A stretch of DNA of 8,111 bases, from positions 1 to 8,111 of the forward strand of contig JAFQOB010000126.1 of NCBI GenBank assembly GCA_017395725.1. Reading direction: 5' to 3'. A program made the translations under genes and the position numbers. The notes below the pieces were generated by a model that did no database searches, was not told where the DNA came from, and saw only the letters and a list, made by a program, of their open reading frames with translations. This document shows positions 1-5,569 of the stretch, one piece after another (position 1 is the stretch's first letter; each line of letters starts with the position of its first letter). This DNA is from Clostridia bacterium (GTDB taxonomy: Bacteria; Bacillota_A; Clostridia; Oscillospirales; CAG-272).

Positions 1-26
1 CCCTATATACCCCTACCCCTAAAACG

Positions 27-117
27 ACCAAAGGTTTTCCACCTTTGGAATCTTCCTTGGTTTGTGCTAAGTTGTAATGAATGCATAGAGGTGATGTTTT
101 ATCTGAAGATAATGTTT
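27..117. repeat. Tandem intergenic repeat, copy 1, with 8-bp hairpin
   Basis: This is the first of two directly repeated non-coding units with a period of ~106 bp. It begins with a perfect inverted repeat, CCAAAGGT (28-35) and ACCTTTGG (41-48), separated by TTTCC. It runs on through a segment matched in copy 2. From 41 to 117, aligned to 147-224, I count about a dozen mismatches and one 1-base indel, roughly 83% identity. The family is not recognised. It could be a small REP-like element, a duplicated RNA leader, or the remnant of a larger array cut by the window edge. Confidence 0.7.
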
Positions 118-131
118 ATTTCATAAACACT

Positions 132-224
132 ATCAAAGTAATTTTCACCTTTGAAATCTTCCTTGGTCTGTGCGGAGTTGTAATAAGTACATAGGGGGTG
201 GTGTTTTATTTGAAGATGGTGTTT
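132..224. repeat. Tandem intergenic repeat, copy 2, diverged hairpin
   Basis: Second copy of the unit at 27-117. Its hairpin is shorter: TCAAAG (133-138) pairs with CTTTGA (149-154) across a 10-base loop. The outer pair C28-G48 of copy 1 is T133-A154 here. This is a two-sided change that preserves pairing, as expected if the stem is selected, although one covarying pair is weak evidence. The copy ends in a long T-run (222-229) just before the leader of the S1-domain gene. Confidence 0.7.
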
Positions 225-351
225 TTTTTCTTTTGCAAACCGCGCAAAAATACAATCACATTATTTAGTTCTATTTTTCCGTCTTCGTAAATACAATTGT
301 ACAAAATAAGACTTGCATCAAAAAAGAGGACGAAAGGCAGGAAAACATTAT

Positions 352-1293
352 ATGGAAAAACGTATGTATTATCCCGAGGGAATGAAGCTCGAAAAGGCGG
401 AAAACAAGGAATATATTTCAACATTAGCGGGACTTGAAAAAGCCAAACAAGAGGGCGTCATACTTGAGGGAATGGCTATTCTTTGCAATAACGCTATGTC
501 AATTTACGTTGAACTCGGCAACGGTATTCGCGGTATTATCCCAAGAGAAGAGGTCATTTGGGAAATCAACGGCAACAGTGCAAAAGATATCGCCGTCATA
601 ACGAGGGTGGGCAAAGCCGTTTGCTTCAAAGTAAAAGAAATAAGATACAACGAAAACGGTACGCCCCTATGTATTCTTTCAAGACGGGAAGCCCAAAGAG
701 AATGTTATGAGTGCTATCTGTCGCACCTATCCCCCGGAGACGTTATTCCATCAAAAATAACCCACCTTGAACATTTTGGTGCTTTTGTGGATATTGGCTG
801 CGGTATAGTTTCACTCTTGTCTATCGACTGCATATCGGTATCAAGAATAAGCCACCCCTCCGACAGATTTGCCGTAGGACAGTACATAAACACCGTAATA
901 AAAAGCATCGATTTTGAATCGGGCAGAATATACGTAACCCATAAAGAACTGCTGGGAACGTGGGAAGAAAATGCTAATCTGTTTTCCGTCGGTCAAACTG
1001 TTGCGGGTATTGTACGTTCTATTGAGGATTATGGAATATTCGTCGAGCTTACACCAAACCTTGCGGGACTTGCCGAATACCGTGACGGAATAACCGTCGG
1101 ACAGACCGCCGCCGTTTACATAAAAAACATTATCCCCGAGAGAATGAAAGTAAAGCTTGTCCTTATTGACAGCTACAAAGGCGAAAAAAAGGCTGCAACA
1201 ACCGCACCCTTTCCAAAAGCTAACGTAAAGCATATAGATTTCTGGAAATACTCTCCCAATGAATGTAACAAAAAGATAGAAACTTATTTCTAA
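352..1293 (+). CDS. S1 RNA-binding domain protein (three S1 repeats)
   Basis: A 313-residue cytoplasmic protein made almost entirely of S1/OB-fold repeats, so it probably binds single-stranded RNA. Three repeats can be seen. A degenerate first one spans about residues 35-115. A clear second one (about 129-199) contains GDVIPSKITHLEHFGAFVDIG and ends in VTHKE. A third (about 213-271) contains VGQTVAGIVRSIEDYGIFVEL. It is shorter than classical ribosomal protein bS1 (four to six repeats) and is not fused to IspH as in some Clostridia. Similar standalone proteins beginning MxxYYPEG are, from memory, common in Oscillospiraceae. The ATG at 352 is chosen because AAAGGCAGG (333-341) lies 10 bases upstream. 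An in-frame TTG at 313 has no such site. A terminator follows directly, so it appears to be a single-gene unit. Its exact role in translation or mRNA stability is unknown. Confidence 0.88.
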   Translation: MEKRMYYPEGMKLEKAENKEYISTLAGLEKAKQEGVILEGMAILCNNAMSIYVELGNGIRGIIPREEVIWEINGNSAKDIAVITRVGKAVCFKVKEIRYNENGTPLCILSRREAQRECYECYLSHLSPGDVIPSKITHLEHFGAFVDIGCGIVSLLSIDCISVSRISHPSDRFAVGQYINTVIKSIDFESGRIYVTHKELLGTWEENANLFSVGQTVAGIVRSIEDYGIFVELTPNLAGLAEYRDGITVGQTAAVYIKNIIPERMKVKLVLIDSYKGEKKAATTAPFPKANVKHIDFWKYSPNECNKKIETYF

Positions 1294-1305
1294 ATAAAAC
1301 GCTCC

Positions 1306-1343
1306 TACGGCGTACGGTTTTACCTGCTGTATGCCGTATTTTT
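1306..1343 (+). terminator. Rho-independent terminator of the S1-domain gene
   Basis: A 10-bp stem, TACGGCGTAC (1306-1315) with GTATGCCGTA (1329-1338) including one G-T wobble, encloses a 13-base loop and is followed by five T residues (1339-1343). It lies 12 bases after the stop codon. A competing stem, TAAAACGC (1295-1302) with parts of GCGTACGGTTTTA (1310-1322), could form earlier in the transcript. This may be chance. Confidence 0.88.
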
Positions 1344-1396
1344 ATAAATAAATTATTAATTTTATAAAAGAAATCGAAAAAATAAGTAATAAACTA

Positions 1397-1425
1397 TTGA
1401 TATTATTTGGGATTAGGTGTAAAAT
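1397..1425 (+). promoter_or_regulatory. Sigma-A type promoter for ireB (and probably ribF-dac)
   Basis: TTGATA (1397-1402) and TAAAAT (1420-1425) are separated by exactly 17 bp, each matching five of six consensus bases. The expected transcription start is near 1432, about 28 bases before the ireB start codon. It follows the preceding gene's terminator, as expected for a new transcription unit. Confidence 0.72.
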
Positions 1426-1459
1426 AAATAAAATGCAACTCGCAAGGAGCTGAAACAAG

Positions 1460-1717
1460 ATGTACGATGAGAAAGATAAAACACTAACCTTTTCACTTAA
1501 CGGAGAAAAAGACGACGATACAAGAAGGATTCTTTTAACCGTATATGCCGCACTTATCGAAAAGGGTTACGATCCCATTAATCAGATAGTTGGTTATATT
1601 CTTTCGGAAGACCCGACATATATCACCAACCACAAGAATGCCCGCAGTCTTATTCGCAAAATAGACCGCGACGAGCTTTTAAACATTCTTGTGAAGAATT
1701 TTCTCGGAGTCAAGTAA
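1460..1717 (+). CDS. ireB: IreB family regulatory phosphoprotein (UPF0297)
   Basis: An 85-residue protein matching the IreB/UPF0297 family over its full usual length. The signature region includes [20 protein letters not shown] (31-50), DPTYI, then NARSLIRK and RDELL near the end. In Enterococcus faecalis, IreB is a substrate of the Ser/Thr kinase IreK (PrkC type) and restrains cephalosporin resistance. Phosphorylation there is on N-terminal threonines. Here T8 and T10 (KTLTF) occupy the equivalent stretch, and T8 appears to align with one known site; this is my alignment by eye. The ribosome binding site AAGGAG (1444-1449) is 10 bases before ATG. The family commonly sits between alaS and ruvX. 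Here it instead precedes ribF and a penicillin-binding-protein gene, which fits a cell-envelope role but does not prove one. Confidence 0.93.
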   Translation: MYDEKDKTLTFSLNGEKDDDTRRILLTVYAALIEKGYDPINQIVGYILSEDPTYITNHKNARSLIRKIDRDELLNILVKNFLGVK

Positions 1718-1841
1718 TTTTTTATTCTTAAAAAATATTTGAGTTTTTTTGTTACGCATTTTTTACGCTCTGTTCCTTTGCGACTCATTCGGTTGTTTTG
1801 GGACAGAGTTATTGGTTTTATGAAGTATAAGGGGATATATT
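1718..1841 (+). promoter_or_regulatory. ireB-ribF spacer with a GC-containing stem-loop
   Basis: This 124-bp spacer holds two structures. The first is an A/T-only hairpin, ATTTTTT (1717-1723) with AAAAAAT (1730-1736), followed by a T-rich stretch (1744-1750). It could act as a leaky terminator. The second is a 9-bp stem, CTCTGTTCC (1768-1776) with GGGACAGAG (1800-1808, one wobble). Its 23-base loop could itself form CGAC/GTTG (1781-1784 and 1792-1795). No T-run follows the second structure, so it is not a terminator. I find no good promoter here, so ribF is probably read through from the ireB promoter. It lacks the conserved blocks of an FMN riboswitch. Confidence 0.45.
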
Positions 1842-2786
1842 TTGAAAATATCGGATTTAAAAAACAGAATACAAATCGAAAAATGTTCGTCTCCCCTTTG
1901 CTTGATACTGGGAAACTTCGACGGAATCCACCTTGGGCATCTTGAGCTTATAAAACGCGCTCTGTCCGAGGGAAGAAAACTTGGGTTAAAAGTCGGAGTA
2001 TGGACCTTTGAAGAGCACCCTATGAACGCTCTTTTGGGTAAAAAAAATTCATACCTTACTTCAACCGAAGAAAAAAATGAAATATTTGCAGAATACGGTC
2101 TTGACTATGCAATATACGAAGATTTTGCCTCTGTGAGAAATTATAATCCCGAAGAATTTGTTGATATAATCCTCACACAAAAGCTTGACTGCCGTTTAGC
2201 CGTTTGCGGCTTCAATTTCAGATTCGGAAACAACAGAAAAGGAACACCCGAATTACTGAGCAATCTATTTAAAAATACCGGCAGAAGCGTAATTATAGCA
2301 GATGCGGTATGTGCCGAAGAGGGTGTTATCAGCTCAACTGCCATAAGAGAGGCGATAGAATCGGGCGAAACAGAAAAGGCAAACCGTATGTTAGGCAGAC
2401 CCTATTCAGTAAATCTTCCGGTCGTTCACGGCAAACACCTTGGCAGAACGATAGGAATCCCTACAATAAACCAAACCTTTCCCGCAGACAAGGTGAAACT
2501 CAAAAACGGAATATACGTCAGTTCTTGTTTAATTGACGGTAAAAATTATATGGGAGTATCGAACGTTGGGTTTAGACCTACAGTCAACGATAACCCGCAA
2601 GATATCAACTGCGAAACGCATATTATTGATTATGACGGCTGTCTTTACGGCACAAACGTAAAGGTTAGCTTTTTCAAAAAACTCCGTGATGAACAAAGGT
2701 TTGACGGAGTTAACGAGTTAAAAGCAGCAATCGAAAAAGATATTGTTTCGGTTAGAGAATATTTTTCAAAAAATCAGGGGAATTAA
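1842..2786 (+). CDS. ribF: Bifunctional riboflavin kinase / FAD synthetase
   Basis: A 314-residue cytoplasmic enzyme that phosphorylates riboflavin to FMN and then adenylylates FMN to FAD. Its length is normal for bacterial RibF. The N-terminal nucleotidyltransferase domain shows GNFDGIHLGH (24-33), TFEEHP (55-60), GFNFRFG (123-129) and SSTAIR (164-169). The C-terminal riboflavin kinase domain (about 185-310) shows GRTIGIPTIN (201-210; PTIN in place of the usual PTAN), GVSNVGFRPTV (238-248) and ETHIIDYDG (258-266), whose glutamate is the expected catalytic base. Translation starts at TTG 1842, with AAGGGG (1829-1834) 7 bases upstream. The domain begins as expected only with this start. The downstream PBP gene begins 4 bases after the stop, so the two are cotranscribed. 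Confidence 0.95.
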   Translation: MKISDLKNRIQIEKCSSPLCLILGNFDGIHLGHLELIKRALSEGRKLGLKVGVWTFEEHPMNALLGKKNSYLTSTEEKNEIFAEYGLDYAIYEDFASVRNYNPEEFVDIILTQKLDCRLAVCGFNFRFGNNRKGTPELLSNLFKNTGRSVIIADAVCAEEGVISSTAIREAIESGETEKANRMLGRPYSVNLPVVHGKHLGRTIGIPTINQTFPADKVKLKNGIYVSSCLIDGKNYMGVSNVGFRPTVNDNPQDINCETHIIDYDGCLYGTNVKVSFFKKLRDEQRFDGVNELKAAIEKDIVSVREYFSKNQGN

Positions 2787-2790
2787 AAAA

Positions 2791-4107
2791 GTGAAGAAAA
2801 GAATATTATTATTTTTAGGCTTTACAATTTTAATATTAACGTTTTTCGCTTTCAGCGTAAGTGCCGAGGAAGATATGCCCGACCTCTCGGGAGTTCAGAA
2901 CGTTTTTGTTTACAACATAGAAAACGATAAAACTCTTTACGCGAAAAATGAAACAGACAGAATATATCCCGCCTCAACTGCAAAAATTATGACAGGCGTT
3001 ATGGCTGTTGAATTATATAGGGACAACCTCTCCGACCTCATTACAGTTACCCAAGAAGCTTTGGGTAACTATAAGGGCAAAAATATTAAGCTAAAAGCCG
3101 GTGAAGTGGTATCAATCGAAAACCTTATTTATGCGGTAATAGTAGGCGGTGCAAATGATGCGGCTTACGTTCTTGCATACGAAATGTCGGGCAGCCACGA
3201 GCTGTTTATTGATAATATGAACCAGAAGGCAATCGAGCTCGGTATGAAAAACACCAAGTATACCAACCCTTCCGGTTATCCCGACTCGGAAATGTATACG
3301 ACTGCAGAAGATACTGCAATTCTTGCAAAGTACGCATATCACGTAACGGATTATATGGAAATATGCTCTTCCGCAAGATACGTTTTCCCTGAAACCAATA
3401 TGTCGAAAACAAGATATATTTATAACAGCAACTATCTTATCGCAACTAACATAGAAACAAAATACAAAAATAAAGAAGTTGAAGGTATGAACGCCGGTTC
3501 AACCGTCGAGGGCGGTCACGTTGTTGTTACCGCAGTGAAAAAAGAAGGTATGACCAATATTTTCGTTCTTATGGGCGGCAGCTACGACGACGAGAACGTA
3601 TATAGCTACATTGCCGCAAACGAGCTGATAGATTGGGCTTTCGAAAACTTTGAATACAAGAAAATTCTTGATTCGGGTGAAATGGTATGTGAAATTGACG
3701 TTAATTTATCCGGTCAAGTGGATTACGTCGTATTGTCTCCCGCAAAAACCATAGAATATTTTTTGCCTTCCTCTGTGGATATTAAAAAAGACATTGTACG
3801 TGATGTAGAGCTTTATAAAAACTCGCTTAATGCCCCTATTCCCGAGGGATATATTGCAGGTAGAATTACCCTTTCTTATGACGGAAAGGTAATATCAGAG
3901 GTTGACCTTGTAACCAAAAACAGCGTTGAAAGAAACAGTTTGTTATACATACTTGCAAGAATCAAAGATTTTACAAGCTCACCGAAATTTAAGATTGTTA
4001 TAGTATGCGTTGTTGCGGCTGTTGTTCTTTACTTTGCCATAGCAATTTACAACCGCACAAGAAGCAAGAGATACAGATACAAGTACCGTAAAAACGGAAG
4101 AAGATAA
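2791..4107 (+). CDS. DacF-like D-Ala-D-Ala carboxypeptidase family protein, altered active site
   Basis: A 438-residue exported protein of the low-molecular-weight PBP (peptidase S11) family, which normally trims the terminal D-Ala from peptidoglycan stem peptides. Residues 1-25 are a signal peptide (KKR, hydrophobic core, SVSA before EED). The S11 domain covers about 30-285, a C-terminal beta-rich domain about 290-375, and a membrane helix (401-421) followed by a basic tail anchors it. The SxxK motif is intact (S62-TA-K65, in YPASTAKIMTG). SxN reads G120-A-N122, and KTG reads N234-A-G236 in EGMNAGSTVEGG, so the first serine and the KTG lysine are missing. It may have reduced or altered activity, or belong to a clostridial subfamily with these variants. 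GTG at 2791 is preferred over an in-frame ATG at 2743 inside ribF: AGGGG (2776-2780) precedes it, and it gives a clean signal peptide. Confidence 0.88.
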   Translation: MKKRILLFLGFTILILTFFAFSVSAEEDMPDLSGVQNVFVYNIENDKTLYAKNETDRIYPASTAKIMTGVMAVELYRDNLSDLITVTQEALGNYKGKNIKLKAGEVVSIENLIYAVIVGGANDAAYVLAYEMSGSHELFIDNMNQKAIELGMKNTKYTNPSGYPDSEMYTTAEDTAILAKYAYHVTDYMEICSSARYVFPETNMSKTRYIYNSNYLIATNIETKYKNKEVEGMNAGSTVEGGHVVVTAVKKEGMTNIFVLMGGSYDDENVYSYIAANELIDWAFENFEYKKILDSGEMVCEIDVNLSGQVDYVVLSPAKTIEYFLPSSVDIKKDIVRDVELYKNSLNAPIPEGYIAGRITLSYDGKVISEVDLVTKNSVERNSLLYILARIKDFTSSPKFKIVIVCVVAAVVLYFAIAIYNRTRSKRYRYKYRKNGRR

Positions 4108-4127
4108 GTAATTTTTAAAACATATAC

Positions 4128-4157
4128 GCAGTTGCTTGAAAAAGCAACTGCTTTTTT
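4128..4157 (+). terminator. Rho-independent terminator after the ribF-dac unit
   Basis: A perfect 10-bp stem, GCAGTTGCTT (4128-4137) with AAGCAACTGC (4142-4151), closes on a GAAA tetraloop and is followed by TTTTTT (4152-4157). It lies 20 bases beyond the stop codon. This is one of the clearest terminators in the window. Confidence 0.95.
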
Positions 4158-4211
4158 GTGTTTTCATAAATATTTTTCATAGGAACTTATGTATTTTTAT
4201 CAAAAAACTCT

Positions 4212-4240
4212 TTGAATTTCTACATATTATATGTTATAAT
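4212..4240 (+). promoter_or_regulatory. Extended -10 sigma-A type promoter for the 2-hydroxyacid dehydrogenase
   Basis: TTGAAT (4212-4217), a 17-bp spacer, then TATAAT (4235-4240), with TG at 4232-4233 one base before the -10 (extended -10). The expected start site is near 4247, leaving a leader of about 43 bases. The match is strong and suggests substantial expression. Confidence 0.82.
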
Positions 4241-4289
4241 GATTTTGAATGGATTTTTTTAAAAAAGTACAAAGAAACGGAGATATAAA

Positions 4290-5360
4290 ATGAACTACGA
4301 TATTCTTCACTTTGAAGCGCTCGGCAAGGAAGCTGACCATTTGCGCGAGGAGACAGAAAAGGCACAGGCTGCAGGTCTTTTACCCAAAAACTACAACTAC
4401 GTTATTACCCCTCTGAATCTTCAGGAATATATGGAACAGAATCCCGATACGGTTCTTCCCGAAATAGTTACAACAAAAACACACTCAAAGCTTCCTGAGG
4501 CTTGGCTTAATTCCGGTAAGAAAAGCGTTATTACAAGAAGTGCCGGTTACGACCATTTTGAACACCTTATGGACAAAGCTAACGTTACATCACTTAGAGA
4601 ATATTGTGTAAACGCCGTAGCTCAGACAGCTATAAAATTTATGTATGCGGCTGCAGGATATCTTAACCACTATACAACAAATACTACCACATTTGAAAGA
4701 AACAAAACTGTTTCCTTTATGGAATTAAATGAAAACAGAACGGCAACAGTATTCGGCGTTGGTAAAATCGGTAAGAGAATATACGAGCTGCTTGAAGCAA
4801 ACGGTCTTAACGCTCAGGCGGTTGATATTAGACAAGATGAACTTTCAAAGCTCTACAAGGGCAAGGTTAATTTTGTTACAAAAGAACAGGCTATTGCAAA
4901 TTCAGATATAATTATTAACGCTATGAACCTTACGAGACTTGAAAACAGCAAATATTATAACGTAAATTATTTCTCGGAAGAATATCTTTCAAAGGCAAAA
5001 GACGGGCTTGTATTTATAAATGTTACAAGAGGCGAAATAGCTCCCGAAGCCACCTTGCTTAAGCTTTACAAATCCGGCAAAATATCGGGCATCGGCGTTG
5101 ACGTTTTCTCAAACGAAAACGGTTTTTCCGCCATACTCAACAAAAAGGCACAAGTCTCTACCGATAATCACAAGGCTGCCCTTGAAATGCTTGAAGCTTC
5201 AATTAACAGAACAGCTAACATATACGTTCAGCCCCACCAGGCTTTCAATTCCGACGTTGCAGCAATGTCTAAGGCAAGTGAGACTATAAAGCATATGGTA
5301 AGCTGGTATGCAAATAAAAAAGAGAAATTTGATTCACAGCTCCCCTACTACAGCATTTAA
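4290..5360 (+). CDS. D-isomer-specific 2-hydroxyacid dehydrogenase (D-lactate dehydrogenase-like)
   Basis: A 356-residue cytoplasmic NAD-dependent enzyme, expected to interconvert a 2-oxoacid and its D-2-hydroxyacid. The Rossmann motif is G156-V-G158-K-I-G161. An acidic residue 18 positions on from G161 (D179, in QAVDI) favours NAD over NADP. The family's catalytic triad can be placed at R247 (NVTRGE), E276 (GVDVFSNE) and H316 (QPHQAF). The N-terminal part carries ITRSAGYDHF (81-90), like the substrate-domain RSxGxDxxD segment of D-lactate dehydrogenases. The E-to-H spacing of 40 residues is somewhat long, with an inserted segment around 278-308. The ribosome binding site GGAG (4279-4282) is 7 bases before ATG. 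It has its own promoter and lies just upstream of the E2/E3 operon. Pyruvate is therefore a reasonable substrate guess, but the substrate cannot be read from sequence alone. Confidence 0.88.
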   Translation: MNYDILHFEALGKEADHLREETEKAQAAGLLPKNYNYVITPLNLQEYMEQNPDTVLPEIVTTKTHSKLPEAWLNSGKKSVITRSAGYDHFEHLMDKANVTSLREYCVNAVAQTAIKFMYAAAGYLNHYTTNTTTFERNKTVSFMELNENRTATVFGVGKIGKRIYELLEANGLNAQAVDIRQDELSKLYKGKVNFVTKEQAIANSDIIINAMNLTRLENSKYYNVNYFSEEYLSKAKDGLVFINVTRGEIAPEATLLKLYKSGKISGIGVDVFSNENGFSAILNKKAQVSTDNHKAALEMLEASINRTANIYVQPHQAFNSDVAAMSKASETIKHMVSWYANKKEKFDSQLPYYSI

Positions 5361-5361
5361 G

Positions 5362-5387
5362 TGTTAAAAATATGTGAGTTTTTAACA
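5362..5387 (+). promoter_or_regulatory. AT-rich inverted repeat: weak terminator or distal operator
   Basis: TGTTAAAAA (5362-5370) and TTTTTAACA (5379-5387) are exact inverted 9-mers around an 8-base loop, starting 2 bases after the dehydrogenase stop codon. The stem is nearly all A/T and only a short T-rich stretch follows, so termination would be weak. The half-site TGTTAAAA recurs in the palindrome at 5498-5513 in front of the DeoR-family gene, so it could instead be a binding site. Confidence 0.5.
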
Positions 5388-5393
5388 TTTATT

Positions 5394-5422
5394 TTGAAAA
5401 AGGTACAAATATGCAATAAAAT
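5394..5422 (+). promoter_or_regulatory. Candidate upstream promoter (P1) of the regulator-E2-E3 operon
   Basis: TTGAAA (5394-5399) and TAAAAT (5417-5422) are 17 bp apart, each matching five of six consensus bases. It lies upstream of the stronger promoter at 5457-5485. In DNA this A/T-rich such matches also arise by chance, so it is listed as a candidate only. Confidence 0.4.
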
Positions 5423-5456
5423 AGTTGTAATAATGATTTTTTTCTTCTCTATACTG

Positions 5457-5485
5457 TTGACATTCTGAAAGATTTCTAATATAAT
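5457..5485 (+). promoter_or_regulatory. Perfect-consensus promoter (P2) of the regulator-E2-E3 operon
   Basis: TTGACA (5457-5462), exactly 17 bp, then TATAAT (5480-5485): a 12 of 12 match to the housekeeping sigma consensus with optimal spacing. The predicted start is near 5492. A promoter this strong ahead of a repressor gene usually needs repression, and a palindrome lies immediately downstream at 5498-5513. Confidence 0.88.
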
Positions 5486-5497
5486 TAAAATGGACAA

Positions 5498-5513
5498 ATG
5501 TTAAAAGTAACAT
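5498..5513. promoter_or_regulatory. Palindromic operator candidate overlapping the early transcribed region
   Basis: ATGTTA (5498-5503), AAAG, TAACAT (5508-5513): a perfect 6-bp inverted repeat at about +7 to +22 relative to the predicted start of P2. This is a standard repressor position. The likely ligand is the DeoR-family protein encoded 56 bases further on (autoregulation). It resembles but does not match the Rex site, because its half-sites are two bases closer together. A second overlapping small palindrome, ACATA-T-TATGT, lies at 5510-5520. Confidence 0.55.
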
Positions 5514-5569
5514 ATTATGTGTGATTTTTTCTCATATATTACAAAAAATTAAAAGGGAGAATACATATT

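Larger units (their letters stand above)
1..351. other. Non-coding left flank upstream of the S1-domain gene
   Basis: No convincing gene lies here; short open frames on either strand lack a ribosome binding site and family resemblance. The stretch opens with C-runs separated by TA (1-20), which read as G-runs on the minus strand. Two tandem copies of a hairpin-bearing repeat follow (27-117 and 132-224), then a T-run (222-229). The last ~110 bases form an A+T-rich leader. A possible -10 hexamer TACAAT sits at 292-297 and another at 251-256, but neither has a good -35 at 16-18 bp, so the promoter of the downstream gene is not identified with confidence. Confidence 0.6.

Noticed and set aside
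3..192. Matching mini-reading frames on the minus strand in both repeat copies (starting at 86 and 192)
   Set aside because: They begin at equivalent ATG codons and share a QGRFQR-like stretch. However, there is no ribosome binding site, one stops early, and most differences change the amino acid, so coding is unlikely.
27..234. CRISPR array or minisatellite
   Set aside because: Only two diverged copies of a ~106-bp unit are present. There are no short identical repeats with unique spacers and no cas genes.
1718..1841. FMN riboswitch ahead of ribF
   Set aside because: The spacer is only 124 bases and lacks the conserved RFN-element sequence blocks. Only simple hairpins are present.
1739..1945. 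68-codon plus-strand frame across the ireB-ribF spacer into ribF
   Set aside because: It has no ribosome binding site, covers the stem-loop spacer, and overlaps the ribF start out of frame with the conserved GNFDG motif.
2743..2790. Upstream ATG start for the DacF-like protein inside ribF
   Set aside because: It would add 16 residues ahead of a clean signal peptide and lacks a good ribosome binding site. GTG at 2791 has AGGGG upstream at proper spacing.
5498..5513. Rex (NADH-sensing) operator
   Set aside because: The half-sites GTTA/TAAC are 4 bases apart, whereas the Rex pattern has GTTAA-4-TTAAC. The geometry is two bases too short, and a DeoR-family gene next door is the simpler partner.
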